A DNA stretch of 64,000 nucleotides, taken from assembly GCA_963783195.1 (NCBI GenBank), contig CAWAMV010000004.1:1364001-1428000 (forward strand). The letters are read 5' to 3'. The position numbers and the translations under genes were made by a program. Origin of the DNA: Croceibacterium_B sp963783195 (GTDB lineage: Bacteria; Pseudomonadota; Alphaproteobacteria; Sphingomonadales; Sphingomonadaceae). Within the stretch, counting starts at the first letter, position 1; each line of letters begins with the position of its first letter. Below, in pieces: positions 26,958 through 36,238 of the stretch. Below the pieces are notes generated by a model that saw only the letters and a program-made list of their open reading frames with translations, was not told the origin of the DNA and made no database searches.

Positions 26958-27657
26958 ATGTTCGACCGGCTCGCCGAATACCTCGAACTCGATCCGCGCC
27001 CGCGACCCCGCGCCGCGCAGTCGTGCCGAAATCCTGCTCTATCCCGGCGTATGGGCGCTCGGCTTCCATCGGCTGGCGCACTGGCTGTTCGAAGCGCAGC
27101 TGTTTTTCCTCGCCCGGCTGGTCAACCACCTGAGCCGCTTCCTGACCGCGATCGACATCCATCCCGGGGCGACGATCGGAAAGAACCTGTTCATCGATCA
27201 CGGCTTCACCGTTATCGGCGAAACCGCCGACATCGGCGACAACGTGACGATCTACCAGTGCGTCACCCTGGGCGGAACGAACCCGACGAACGGGGTGGGT
27301 GGCAAGCGCCATCCGACGCTGTGCGACAACGTGATCATCGGCTCCGGCGCGCAGATCATCGGCCCCATCACCGTGGGTGAGCGCGCCCGTGTCGGGGCCA
27401 ACGCCGTGGTGACCGACGACGTGCCCGAAGGCGCGACGATGATCGGGCTCAAGGCGCGCTCCACGCTCGTCCCGGCCGAGACCTGGCTGCGCGAGTTCAT
27501 CCCCTATGGCACGCCGTGCGACGAGCCGTGCGAGCCCTCGAGCCAGCGCATAGACGAACTCGAATCGCGGCTCGCGCAGCTGCATGACGAGATCGAGAAG
27601 CTGCGCGCGCCGAACGCCGATCACCCTGTGGCCGATCGCAAGAAGACGACAGGCTGA
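26958..27657 (+). CDS. cysE: Serine O-acetyltransferase (EpsC/CysE type), frameshifted after about 10 codons
   Basis: Acetylates L-serine with acetyl-CoA for cysteine synthesis. ATG at 26958 follows GGAGG and gives MFDRLAEYL; from about 26986 the conserved reading SIRARDPAPRSRAEILLYPGVWALGFHRLAHWL lies in the +1-shifted frame. Deleting one A of the AA at 26986-26987 fuses them into a normal 232-aa protein. The left-handed beta-helix hexapeptide region (about 65-165: IHPGATIGKNLFIDHGFTVIG, CVTLGGTNP, KRHPTLCDNVIIGSGAQIIGPI) is intact with the catalytic His in DHG and KRHPT. The tail is charged. It shares a TGATG overlap with the DUF2794 gene. Confidence 0.85.
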
Positions 27658-28007
27658 TGGAAGGAATGCCCGGCCTCGGCCAGGTCCTCGCCTTTCCCGG
27701 GCGTCCGCCCAACCAGGTCGGCTTCGAGCGGGCCGAGCTTGCCCGCATCCTCGACCTCTACGGCCGCATGGTCGCCGCCGGCGAATGGCGCGATTACGCG
27801 ATGGATTTCCGCAAGGATTGCGCCACCTTCGCGGCCTTCCGCCGCACCGCCGACGTGCCGCAGATGCGGCTGGAAAAGCGCCCCGAGATGCGCGGCAAGC
27901 AGGGCATGTGGGTCCTGTTCGGCGAGCACGGCCAGGTGTTGAAACGCGGGCACGAACTGGCCAATGTCCTCGCCCCGATCGAGCGGCGGCTGGTCAAGGC
28001 TGTCTGA
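27657..28007 (+). CDS. DUF2794 domain protein
   Basis: 116 aa, ATG overlapping the cysE stop (TGATG). Conserved alphaproteobacterial protein of unknown function. Recognisable by ILDLYGRMVAAGEWRDYAMDFRKDCATFAAFRR and a C-terminal WVLFGEHGQVLKRGHELANVLAPIERRL. Soluble, no membrane segment. Translational coupling to cysE does not by itself tell its role. Confidence 0.88.
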   Translation: MEGMPGLGQVLAFPGRPPNQVGFERAELARILDLYGRMVAAGEWRDYAMDFRKDCATFAAFRRTADVPQMRLEKRPEMRGKQGMWVLFGEHGQVLKRGHELANVLAPIERRLVKAV

Positions 28008-28136
28008 CGGCCGATCTTCCCGCAGCGAGGCGGGGAAAAGCCCCCTCGCGCCCGGTTACATCAGTGATTGCCCTTAGTAACAATCCCTAACGAAACGTTA
28101 CGGGATGGGACGCTACCGCCGTGTCATTGGGCACGG

Positions 28137-28529
28137 ATGGACAGTCCCGATATCCCCGGGCGAATGTGCAACCGGGAACACTCCGCCGTGCCGAAGGCCG
28201 CTGCAGACCTGGCGATGACCCTGCGCGGCGTGGCAGGGGCGATCGCGCTTTTCGCCGCAGTGCCAGTATCGGCCCAGGGTGCCGCCCGAATTACCGCAGG
28301 TCCCCCGCCGCGCGCGACGATCGCAGTGTCGCTCACGGTCCTCGACGAGGCCGTTCCCACCGCGATCGAAGGGGATCGCTTCGTGTCGGGGCGGGGCGCA
28401 CGCTCCGCCCCGTGCGAAGGCGCGGAAGGGTGCTCCGCGACACCGCCGCCGAAACTCGTCGCCAGGGGGGCCGCCAATTCCGGCTTCCGCCCCGCGGCCG
28501 AGAAGCCGGAGCGGGCCGAGGCGCGCTAG
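28137..28529 (+). CDS. Hypothetical small exported protein
   Basis: 130 aa if started at ATG 28137; starts at GTG 28188 or ATG 28215 are also open. I do not recognise a family. A hydrophobic stretch (LRGVAGAIALFAAVPVSAQ, ending near residue 45 of the longest form) looks like a signal peptide with an Ala-x-Gln cleavage site. The mature part is low-complexity, rich in Ala, Pro and Arg, with two Cys (PCEGAEGCS). Codon bias resembles neighbours, but no homologue is recalled, so a spurious frame cannot be excluded. It ends at the convergent gph stop with a 4-bp overlap. Confidence 0.45.
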   Translation: MDSPDIPGRMCNREHSAVPKAAADLAMTLRGVAGAIALFAAVPVSAQGAARITAGPPPRATIAVSLTVLDEAVPTAIEGDRFVSGRGARSAPCEGAEGCSATPPPKLVARGAANSGFRPAAEKPERAEAR

Positions 28530-29210
28530 CGCCCGGCTCCCAGCGATGCGAGGGTCCCTGTCAGCTCCGTGTAATCTTCGATCACTGCATCCGCGCCCAG
28601 TTCATGGACCGGCTTGTCGTGATAGCCGGGTGCATAGAGCACGCTCGGCACTTCGGCGGCGCGGGCGGCAAGGATGTCGAAGCTGGCGTCGCCGACCATC
28701 GCGAAACGCTTGCCGCCGCAGCGCTGCAGCGCCTCGTCCAGCATGTCGCGCTTGGGCTTGCTGCGCCCGGGGCCGAGCGTGTCGCCACCGATGATCGCGC
28801 CGAAACGGGCGCTCATGTCCAGTTCGTCGAGCAGCTTGACTGCGTAGCGTTCGACCTTGTTCGTCACCACGGCCAGCGCGCAGCCGCGGTCAGCGAGATC
28901 GTCGAGCGCATCGAGCAGGCCGGGATAGGGCCGGGAATGTTCGGAGGTGTTGTCCTCGTAGAAAGCCATCAGCGCATCGTAGAGCCGGGCGAACTCTTCA
29001 TCCCCGATCATGCCGCCTGTGCGCTCGAGCGCGCGGGTCAACATCGCGCGGGTACCGCCGCCGATCAGCTCGCGGGTAACCTCCGCGCTGACCCCCGGCC
29101 GCCCGGCCACGTCGAGTGCGGCATTGACGGCGCGGCACAGGTCGGGAGCGGTGTCGACCAGGGTGCCGTCCAGGTCGAAGCCGATGGTGTCGAAGGGAAA
29201 CATGCTCATG
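28526..29210 (-). CDS. gph: Phosphoglycolate phosphatase (HAD superfamily)
   Basis: Dephosphorylates 2-phosphoglycolate arising from DNA repair or oxygenation. Start at ATG 29210 (a second ATG two codons later). HAD motif I FDLDGTLVDTAPDL lies at about residues 8-20, motif II VVTNK near 118, the Lys in SKPKRDML near 155, and motif IV MVGDASFDILAARAAEVPSV near 175. Together with the short alpha cap this fits Gph; other small phosphatases of the family cannot be fully excluded. Divergent from glmU, 60 bp apart. Confidence 0.85.
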
Positions 29211-29270
29211 GCTGCGGAGCCCTGCCGCACGGTTATGGAAACCGCAACCGAATGCTGGCATTGACCCGGC

Positions 29271-30641
29271 ATGAGCGAAGCCAGCCGTCCCGTCGCCGCC
29301 ATCGTCCTTGCCGCGGGCAAGGGCACCCGGATGAAGAGCAGCCTGCACAAGGTGCTTCATCCCATCGCCGGGCGGCCGATGCTGGAACACCTGCTGGCGA
29401 GTGTGGAGGCGCTCGATCCGGTCAAGACCGTGGTCGTGGCAGGGCACGGGCGCGAGCAGATTGCCGAGGCGCTGGGCGACCGGGCCGAGATCGTGGTGCA
29501 GGAGCCGCAGCTGGGCACCGGACACGCCGTGCAACAGGCCGAAGGTGCGCTGGAAGGTTTCGCGGGCGACGTGATCATCCTCTACGGCGACGTGCCGTTC
29601 GTCGCCCATTCGACGATGCGCCGAATGCTCGACCGGCTGGGCGATGCCGACGCACCGGCGGCGGTCGTGCTGGCGTTCAAGGCAGCCGATCCGGGTGCCT
29701 ACGGCCGGGTCATCAGCGTCGACGGCAAGACCATCCTCAAGATGGTCGAATACAAGGATGCGAGCGAGGACGAACGCAAGGTCGACCTGTGCAACTCGGG
29801 CATGATGGCCTGTCGCGCGGTCGACCTGTTCGATCTGCTGGCCCGCGTCGGCAACGATAACGCGGCGGGCGAGTACTACCTGCCCGACGTGGTCAAGGTC
29901 GCCGCCCACGAAGGCCGCAAGTCGAAGTTCATCGAGACGCACGAAAGCGAAGTGCGCGGCATCAACAGCCGGGCCGAACTGGCCGCGGCGGAGCGCCAGT
30001 GGCAGGAGTTCCGGCGCGAGGAAGCGATGGCCGAGGGGGCCTCGCTCGTCGCGCCCGAAACCGTGTTCTTCTCCTACGATACCGTGCTGGGCAGCGACGT
30101 GACGGTCGAGCCCAACGTGGTGTTCGGGCCGGGGGTAAGCGTTGCCGAAGGGGCGACGATCCACGCGTTCTGCCACCTGGAGAAATGCGAGATCGGTGCA
30201 GGCGCCTCGGTCGGGCCTTTCGCCCGCCTGCGCCCGGGCGCGAAACTGGGCAGGGACGCCAAGGTCGGCAACTTCGTCGAGATCAAGAACGCCGTGCTGG
30301 GGGAAGGGGCCAAGGCGAGCCACCTGAGCTACATCGGCGACGCCGAAGTGGGGGCGGGGGCCAATATCGGCGCGGGCACGATCACCTGCAACTACGACGG
30401 TTACTTCAAGCACAAGACGGTCATCGGAGAGCGCGCGTTCATCGGCTCGAACAGCGCCCTCATCGCGCCGGTGACCATCGGCCCGGACGCCATCGTGGCG
30501 GCGGGAAGCGCGGTCAGCCGCGACGTGGCGCCGGGCGAACTGCGAATGGTGCGGGCCGAGCAACTGGTGAAGCCGGGCTGGGCCGACCGCTTCCACGACG
30601 CGATGAAGCGGAAGAAGGCCGAGGCAAAGAGCAAGAAATAG
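29271..30641 (+). CDS. glmU: Bifunctional N-acetylglucosamine-1-phosphate uridyltransferase / glucosamine-1-phosphate acetyltransferase
   Basis: 456 aa. Last two steps of UDP-GlcNAc synthesis for peptidoglycan and LPS. The N-terminal pyrophosphorylase starts VLAAGKGTRMKSSLHKVLHPIAGRPMLEHL; YGDVPF (metal Asp) and the later EYYLPDVV are present. The C-terminal left-handed beta-helix acetyltransferase (about 255-450) has GPFARLRPGAKLG, GNFVEIKNAVLGEGAKASHLSYIGDAEVG and ITCNYDGYFKHKT with the catalytic His. Divergent from gph; glmS lies 679 bp downstream, separated only by a toxin-antitoxin pair. Confidence 0.97.
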   Translation: MSEASRPVAAIVLAAGKGTRMKSSLHKVLHPIAGRPMLEHLLASVEALDPVKTVVVAGHGREQIAEALGDRAEIVVQEPQLGTGHAVQQAEGALEGFAGDVIILYGDVPFVAHSTMRRMLDRLGDADAPAAVVLAFKAADPGAYGRVISVDGKTILKMVEYKDASEDERKVDLCNSGMMACRAVDLFDLLARVGNDNAAGEYYLPDVVKVAAHEGRKSKFIETHESEVRGINSRAELAAAERQWQEFRREEAMAEGASLVAPETVFFSYDTVLGSDVTVEPNVVFGPGVSVAEGATIHAFCHLEKCEIGAGASVGPFARLRPGAKLGRDAKVGNFVEIKNAVLGEGAKASHLSYIGDAEVGAGANIGAGTITCNYDGYFKHKTVIGERAFIGSNSALIAPVTIGPDAIVAAGSAVSRDVAPGELRMVRAEQLVKPGWADRFHDAMKRKKAEAKSKK

Positions 30642-30649
30642 CTTGCGAC

Positions 30650-30676
30650 GATATCATGATATGATATCGGGATATC
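30650..30676 (+). promoter_or_regulatory. GATATC-rich palindromic operator before the toxin-antitoxin pair
   Basis: Between the glmU stop and the antitoxin ATG, 38 bp contain three GATATC hexamers (30650, 30664, 30671) and the perfect 12-bp palindrome ATATCATGATAT at 30651-30662. The A+T richness contrasts with the flanks. RHH antitoxins normally bind such repeats to autorepress, so this is the likely operator; binding is inference. Confidence 0.6.
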
Positions 30677-30679
30677 ACC

Positions 30680-30934
30680 ATGACCCGCATTCTTGCCGAC
30701 CTTCCCGATGATGACATCAAGTGGCTTGATGCTCGTGCTGCCGAGCAGGGCAAATCTCGCGCAGCCGTACTTCGCGAGGCAGTGGCGGTTTTCAAGGGAC
30801 AGGCGCCCGGTTCCGGGAAGAAAGACTGGATCGCGCGCGGGGCGGGCTTGTGGAAGGACCGCACCGACATAGGCGACAGTGTCGAATACCAACGTGCGAT
30901 CCGCGAAGATCGCAGGCCCTACGAAGATATCTGA
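30680..30934 (+). CDS. Ribbon-helix-helix antitoxin (VapB/CopG type)
   Basis: 84 aa. DNA-binding antitoxin expected to neutralise the PIN toxin encoded 3 bp downstream and to repress its own operon. The first 45 residues have the RHH pattern: beta strand TRILADLPDDDIKW, helices LDARAAEQGKSRAAVLREAVAVF. The C-terminal half (WIARGAGLWKDRTDIGDSVEYQRAIREDRRPYE) matches the toxin-binding tails of such antitoxins. Preceded by the GATATC operator. Confidence 0.85.
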   Translation: MTRILADLPDDDIKWLDARAAEQGKSRAAVLREAVAVFKGQAPGSGKKDWIARGAGLWKDRTDIGDSVEYQRAIREDRRPYEDI

Positions 30935-30937
30935 TCG

Positions 30938-31303
30938 TTGTCGGATCCCTTCTTCGATTCGAACATCCTGATCGATTGGCTGCGTGACATCCCGCAGGCG
31001 AGTGCCGAACTTGCGCGCTACAACCGTCATCGCATCAGTCGCATCGTCTGGACCGAAGTTCTTGCGAGCGAGCCGTTGGAGCGCCGTGATATCGTGCGCG
31101 ACACGATCACGCCGTTCGAGGTCGTCGAAGTCGACGCCAGGATCGCAACCGCTGCAGCCGATATCAGGCACCGTTCGCGCATGAAGCTGATGGATGCCTA
31201 TGTCCTCGCTTCAGCGCAGGTGAACGGCGCAATCCTCGTCACCCGCAATACAGGGGATTTCCCGGCCAACATGCCGGGCATCCGGATACCTTACACCCTC
31301 TAG
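30938..31303 (+). CDS. PIN-domain toxin (VapC family)
   Basis: 121 aa with a TTG start at 30938. Metal-dependent ribonuclease. Acidic residues of the PIN site are visible: Asp in FFDSNILIDWL (about residue 5), Glu in WTEVLAS (about 41), Asp in KLMDAYVLASA (about 89) and Asp in TRNTGDFP (about 109). Co-transcribed with the RHH antitoxin; 16 bp before glmS, so readthrough into glmS is expected. Target RNA unknown. Confidence 0.87.
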   Translation: MSDPFFDSNILIDWLRDIPQASAELARYNRHRISRIVWTEVLASEPLERRDIVRDTITPFEVVEVDARIATAAADIRHRSRMKLMDAYVLASAQVNGAILVTRNTGDFPANMPGIRIPYTL

Positions 31304-31319
31304 CGAAAGACCTTTTCTC

Positions 31320-33143
31320 ATGTGCGGCATCATCGGAATCGTCGGCAATCAACCCGTGGCCGACCGGCTCGTGGACGGCCTGCGGCGGATGGAATACCGC
31401 GGCTACGACAGCGCCGGCCTCTGCACGCTGCATGATGACCAGCTGATCCGCCGGCGCGCCGAGGGCAAGCTGCGCAACCTCGCCGCCGAGCTGGAGCGCC
31501 ACCCGGCCTCGGGCGAGGTCGGCATCGCCCACACCCGCTGGGCTACCCACGGAGCGCCGACGACGAACAACGCCCATCCGCACGCAACCGACGAGATTGC
31601 CCTGGTTCACAACGGCATCATCGAGAACTTCCGCCCACTGCGCGACGAACTGGAGGCGCGCGGGCGTGTTTTCGAGAGTGAGACCGATACCGAGGTGGTG
31701 GCCCATCTCGTCTCCGAGCAGGTGGAAGCGGGCAAGTCGCCGGAGGAGGCCGTCAAGGAAGTATTGCCCCGCCTGCGCGGCGCCTTCGCGCTGGCCATTG
31801 CCTTTCGCCGGCACCCCGACATGCTGATCGGCGCCCGGCTGGGCTCCCCGCTGGTCGTCGGCCATGGCGAGGGGGAGACCTATCTCGGGTCCGACGCACT
31901 GGCGCTCGCCACCCTGACGCAGCAGATTTCCTACCTCGACGAGGGCGACTGGGTCGTCATCACCCGCGAAGGGGCACAGGTGTTCGACAAGGACAACCAG
32001 GCGGTCGAGCGCGAGATCACCACTTCCGGCGCCTCGGCCACGGCGATCGAGAAGGGCAACTACCGCCACTTCATGCAGAAAGAGATCTTCGAGCAGCCGA
32101 CCGTCGTCGCGCAGACCCTGAGCAGCTACTTGCGGCCGATGGAACAGCAGGTGGCGCTGCCGCAGATCGATTTCGACATCTCGGGCATCGAACGGGTGAC
32201 GATCGTCGCCTGCGGCACCAGCTATTACGCCGGCATGGTCGCCAAGTACTGGTTCGAGCAATTCGCACGCGTTCCGGTCGACATCGATTTCGCGAGCGAA
32301 TTCCGCTATCGCGAGCCGGTCCTGGCGCCCGGCGGGCTGGCGCTGTTCATCTCGCAGAGCGGCGAGACGGCCGACACCCTGGCTGCGCTGCGCCACTGCA
32401 AGGCGGAAGGCCAGACCATTGCGGTCGTCGTGAATGTGCCGACCAGCTCGATGGCGCGCGAGGCGGACCTGCTGCTGCCGACCCATGCCGGTCCGGAAAT
32501 CGGCGTCGCTTCGACCAAGGCCTTCACCTGCCAGCTGGCCGTACTCGCCGCGCTTGCGGCCCACTTTGCGGTCAAGAAGGGCCGCCTCTCGGCCGAGGAC
32601 GAGGCGCAGATCGTCGGTCACCTGCTGGAGGCTCCCGCGTGCCTCAACGCCGCGCTGAGCCACGACGAGGAGATCGCCGCCATGGCGCACCTCATCGCCC
32701 CGGCGCGCGACGTGCTGTACCTGGGCCGCGGACCGGACTTTCCGCTGGCCCTGGAGGGCGCGCTGAAGCTCAAGGAAATCAGCTACATCCATGCCGAGGG
32801 CTATGCCGCCGGCGAAATGAAACACGGACCCATCGCCCTGATCGACGAGGCGGTGCCGGTAATCGTGCTCGCCCCGTCCGGACCGCTGTTCGAAAAGACC
32901 GTCTCAAACATGCAGGAGGTCCGCGCGCGGGGCGGCAAGATCGTGCTGATTTCCGACCGCGCGGGGCTGGACGAGGCGGGGGAGGGTTGCCTCGCGACCA
33001 TCGAGATGCCGCAGGTCCACCCGCTGATCGCGCCGCTGGTCTATGCCGTCCCGGTGCAGTTGCTGGCCTACCACGTGGCGGTCGCCAAGGGCACCGACGT
33101 CGATCAGCCGCGCAACCTGGCGAAGTCGGTCACCGTCGAATAA
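31320..33143 (+). CDS. glmS: Glutamine-fructose-6-phosphate aminotransferase (isomerizing)
   Basis: 607 aa. First step of hexosamine synthesis. N-terminal Ntn glutaminase MCGIIGIVGNQPVADRLVDGLRRMEYRGYDSAG with the nucleophile Cys2, and HTRWATHGAPTTNNAHPH. Two SIS domains follow (about 285-425 and 455-595) with ACGTSYYAGMVAKYWFE, SQSGETADTL and HAEGYAAGEMKHGPIALID. C-terminus DQPRNLAKSVTVE is canonical. No glmS ribozyme-like sequence is expected or seen. Confidence 0.97.
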   Translation: MCGIIGIVGNQPVADRLVDGLRRMEYRGYDSAGLCTLHDDQLIRRRAEGKLRNLAAELERHPASGEVGIAHTRWATHGAPTTNNAHPHATDEIALVHNGIIENFRPLRDELEARGRVFESETDTEVVAHLVSEQVEAGKSPEEAVKEVLPRLRGAFALAIAFRRHPDMLIGARLGSPLVVGHGEGETYLGSDALALATLTQQISYLDEGDWVVITREGAQVFDKDNQAVEREITTSGASATAIEKGNYRHFMQKEIFEQPTVVAQTLSSYLRPMEQQVALPQIDFDISGIERVTIVACGTSYYAGMVAKYWFEQFARVPVDIDFASEFRYREPVLAPGGLALFISQSGETADTLAALRHCKAEGQTIAVVVNVPTSSMAREADLLLPTHAGPEIGVASTKAFTCQLAVLAALAAHFAVKKGRLSAEDEAQIVGHLLEAPACLNAALSHDEEIAAMAHLIAPARDVLYLGRGPDFPLALEGALKLKEISYIHAEGYAAGEMKHGPIALIDEAVPVIVLAPSGPLFEKTVSNMQEVRARGGKIVLISDRAGLDEAGEGCLATIEMPQVHPLIAPLVYAVPVQLLAYHVAVAKGTDVDQPRNLAKSVTVE

Positions 33144-33214
33144 CGCGCTCGAACCACTCGGTTTCGACAGACCGGTTTACCGGGTTTCAACACTTACCGG
33201 GCAAGTCGTGTCGG

Positions 33215-35563
33215 GTGACCGACGGCCATACCCCATCGTCCAAGCCGACGAGCGACCTTTCGCTCGCCGAACTTGTGGGGCTCAAGGAGCCGGCCCAGGC
33301 AAACTGGGCGCACTTGCGCGCGCTGCAATATGCCAGCCTGCACAGGCTGTCGCGCGCGCGGGTCATCGCGCATGCCACCGCGCTGATTCTGACGGTCGGG
33401 CTCTATTTCGGCAAGGCGCCGCTCTACATCGTCCTGGCGCTGGTGCCGATCGTCGCACTCGCCCAGTGGAACGCCTCGCGCATCGATGGCAGCCTGGCCG
33501 ATATCGATCGCCGGTCGATGAGCCATTTCGAATTCAAGCGGCAGGCATGGGGCGTCGCCGGGTCGGCCGGGGCATGGGCGCTCGCGCTCCTGGTGCTGCC
33601 GCGATTCGGAACGCCGGCCGATCACGTGGCGCTGTGGTGCGTCGTTTCGCTGCTCATGGCCGGGTCCGCGCTGGCGATGTCGCCCGCCCCGATGACCACG
33701 CTGGTCTTCTGCTCCGTTGTCGGCGCGGCAGGCGTGGTGTCCTTCGCGCTCCATTTCGAGTTCATCTATGTCGCCCTGGTCATCGCCTTCTCGGCGATCT
33801 CCGTGGCCGGCTCGCTGGGCGTCTCGCGGATCTTCCTTTCCGCCCAGATCGCCAAGGCAGGCGTTGCCGAGAAGAGCGAGGTCGTCTCGCTGCTGCTGCG
33901 CGAGTTCGAGGAGAACGAGGCCGACTGGCTGTGGCAGGTCGACACCAATCGCCTGATCCGTTCGGCCAGCCCGCGCTTCGCCTTCGCACTGGGCAAGGAC
34001 GTCAACGAGGTCGAGGGCACCTCGTTCATCAAGCTCATTGCCGGCTCGGCGTGGGAGAGCGGCCAGTTCCCGGCCAGCCTCCACGACCTTGCCGAGCGGC
34101 TCAAGCGGCGCGAGAGCTTCTCCAACCTGCTGGTGCAGGTCGAAGTCGGCGCGGGCCGTCGCTGGTGGGAAATCTCCGGCACGCCGATGCGCGACGAGAA
34201 GGGCAACTTCATCGGTTTCCGCGGCGTCGGCTCCGACGTGACCGAGCAGCGCGAATCGTCGGAAAAGATTGCCTACCTCGCGCGATACGACACGCTGACC
34301 GGGCTGCCGAACCGCCTGATGGTGACCGAATCGCTCAAGGATGCGCTCAAGTATTCCGACCAGTGGCGCACGCGCTGCGCCTTCCTGATGATCGACCTCG
34401 ATCGCTTCAAGGCGGTCAACGATTCGCTCGGCCACCAGATCGGCGATCAGCTCCTCGCCCAGGTCTCGCAGCGGCTCGAACTGCTGGCGACCGACAACGA
34501 GATGTGCGGCCGCCTGGGCGGCGACGAGTTCGCCGTGGTTATCCGCGACGCCTCCGACCGCGGCGCGGTCGAGCGCTTCGCCGGTTCGATCATCGATTCG
34601 CTCTCGCAGCCTTACGACGTCGAGAACAATCGGCTGTACATCGGCGCCAGCGTCGGATCGGCGATGGGGCCGCGCGACGGCAACTCGGTCGAGATGCTCA
34701 TGCGCAATGCCGACCTCGCGCTCTATCGCGCAAAGGACGACGGCGGCGGCGCGCACTGCCGGTTCGAGCCGACGCTCCATGCCCTGGCAGAAGAACGCCG
34801 CGTGCTCGAGAATTCGCTGCGCTTCGCAACCGAGAAGGGCGAGCTGCTGCTCAACTTCCAGCCGGTCGTCGATGCGTGCAGCGAACAGGTGGTCAGCTTC
34901 GAAGCGCTCGTGCGCTGGCAGAGCGCGGAACATGGCTTCATCCGTCCCGACAAGTTCATCCCGCTGGCCGAGGACACCCGCCTGATCGTCCCGATCGGCG
35001 AGTGGGTCATGCGCGAGGCCTGCCGCCAGGCAATGGACTGGCCGGCGCCGCTCAAGGTGGCGGTCAACGTCTCGGGCGAGCAGTTGCTCGAGCCTGGCTT
35101 CGCCAACACCGTCGTGCGGGCGCTGTCCGACAGCGGCCTGCCGGCCAACCGGCTGGAGGTCGAGGTGACCGAAAGCATCTTCGTGCGCGACGCGCAGATC
35201 GCGCGCCAGTCGCTCGAGGAGATCATGGCGCTCGGCTGCACGATCGCGCTCGACGACTTCGGCACCGGATATTCCTCGCTCGGCTATCTGCGCGCGCTGC
35301 GCTTCTCGACCATCAAGGTCGACCGCAGCTTCGTGCAGGGCGCGGCACAGAACAGTCCCGAATCCCTCGCCATCATCCGCGCCGTCGTGGCCATGGCCCA
35401 GAGCCTCGACATGACGACCACCGCCGAAGGCGTGGAGGACGCGGCGCAGGCGACCATGATCCGCGAGATGGGCTGCAACAAGATCCAGGGCTATTACTTC
35501 GGCCGGCCCATGCCCGCCGAAGAGGCCCGTGCGCTGGTGATGCGGTCCGCGAAGGCGGCCTAG
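33215..35563 (+). CDS. Membrane PAS-GGDEF-EAL protein (c-di-GMP cyclase/phosphodiesterase)
   Basis: 782 aa from GTG at 33215; this start is a judgement, since the frame is open further up into glmS. Residues about 45-210 contain roughly six hydrophobic helices (for example ALILTVGLYFGKAPLYIVLALVPIVALA). A PAS-like domain (about 225-345) contains WLWQVDTNRLIRSASPRFA and WWEISGTPMRDEKGN. The GGDEF domain (about 360-520) has an intact GGDEF, but the inhibitory RxxD five residues before it is TDNE, so product inhibition at that site is probably absent. The EAL domain (about 540-775) has SFEALVRW, VEVTESIF, DDFGTGYSSL and KVDRSFV, all intact. Net activity cannot be told from sequence. Confidence 0.92.
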   Translation: MTDGHTPSSKPTSDLSLAELVGLKEPAQANWAHLRALQYASLHRLSRARVIAHATALILTVGLYFGKAPLYIVLALVPIVALAQWNASRIDGSLADIDRRSMSHFEFKRQAWGVAGSAGAWALALLVLPRFGTPADHVALWCVVSLLMAGSALAMSPAPMTTLVFCSVVGAAGVVSFALHFEFIYVALVIAFSAISVAGSLGVSRIFLSAQIAKAGVAEKSEVVSLLLREFEENEADWLWQVDTNRLIRSASPRFAFALGKDVNEVEGTSFIKLIAGSAWESGQFPASLHDLAERLKRRESFSNLLVQVEVGAGRRWWEISGTPMRDEKGNFIGFRGVGSDVTEQRESSEKIAYLARYDTLTGLPNRLMVTESLKDALKYSDQWRTRCAFLMIDLDRFKAVNDSLGHQIGDQLLAQVSQRLELLATDNEMCGRLGGDEFAVVIRDASDRGAVERFAGSIIDSLSQPYDVENNRLYIGASVGSAMGPRDGNSVEMLMRNADLALYRAKDDGGGAHCRFEPTLHALAEERRVLENSLRFATEKGELLLNFQPVVDACSEQVVSFEALVRWQSAEHGFIRPDKFIPLAEDTRLIVPIGEWVMREACRQAMDWPAPLKVAVNVSGEQLLEPGFANTVVRALSDSGLPANRLEVEVTESIFVRDAQIARQSLEEIMALGCTIALDDFGTGYSSLGYLRALRFSTIKVDRSFVQGAAQNSPESLAIIRAVVAMAQSLDMTTTAEGVEDAAQATMIREMGCNKIQGYYFGRPMPAEEARALVMRSAKAA

Positions 35564-35566
35564 GCG

Positions 35567-36238
35567 TCAGGCCGAAACCAGCCCCGCGATCGCCGCTTCG
35601 AACAGCGCACGGCCATCGGTGTTGCCGTGCGCGTCCTCGATGGCCCGTTCGGGATGCGGCATCATGCCGAGCACGTTGCCCGCCTGGTTGAGCACGCCGG
35701 CGATCCGGCGCTGCGATCCGTTGACCTCGTCGAGGTAGCGGAAGGCGACCCGGCCTTCGCCTTCGATCCGGTCGAGCGTTGCGGCATCGGCGAAGTAGTT
35801 GCCGTCGTGATGGGCCACCGGCAGGGCGATGTCCTGCCCCGCTTCATAGCCCGAGGTGAAGAGCGACTGGTTGTTCTCGACGCGCAGCGGCACGGTCCGG
35901 CAGGTAAAGGTGAGCTGGGCATTGCGCAGCAGGGCGCCGGGCAGCAGCCCGCTTTCGGTCAGGACCTGGAACCCGTTGCAGACGCCAAGCACCGGCACGC
36001 CCCGTTCGGCCGCTGCGACGACCGAGCGCATGATCGGGCTCTTTGCCGCCATCGATCCGCAGCGCAGGTAATCGCCGTAGGAAAAGCCGCCGGGCAGGGC
36101 GATGAAGTCGAGCCCGTCGGGCAGGTCGGCGTCGCCGTGCCACACGCGGATCGCCGGTTTTCCGGCGACGGCTTCTATCGCCATCGCCATGTCCCGGTCG
36201 CAATTGGAACCGGGGAAGGTAACGACCGCGGCGCGCAT
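35567..36238 (-). CDS. purQ: Phosphoribosylformylglycinamidine synthase, glutaminase subunit
   Basis: 223 aa from ATG at 36238, overlapping the purS stop (TGATG). Class I glutamine amidotransferase that feeds ammonia to PurL. VVTFPGSNCDRDMA opens the domain, the nucleophile Cys is in GVCNGFQVL (about residue 86), and His/Glu of the triad are in MMPHPERAIED near the C-terminus. FALPGGFSYGDYLRCG-type oxyanion loop present as LPGGFSYGDYLRCG. Works with PurS and a PurL outside the window. Confidence 0.96.
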   Translation of the reverse strand: MRAAVVTFPGSNCDRDMAMAIEAVAGKPAIRVWHGDADLPDGLDFIALPGGFSYGDYLRCGSMAAKSPIMRSVVAAAERGVPVLGVCNGFQVLTESGLLPGALLRNAQLTFTCRTVPLRVENNQSLFTSGYEAGQDIALPVAHHDGNYFADAATLDRIEGEGRVAFRYLDEVNGSQRRIAGVLNQAGNVLGMMPHPERAIEDAHGNTDGRALFEAAIAGLVSA

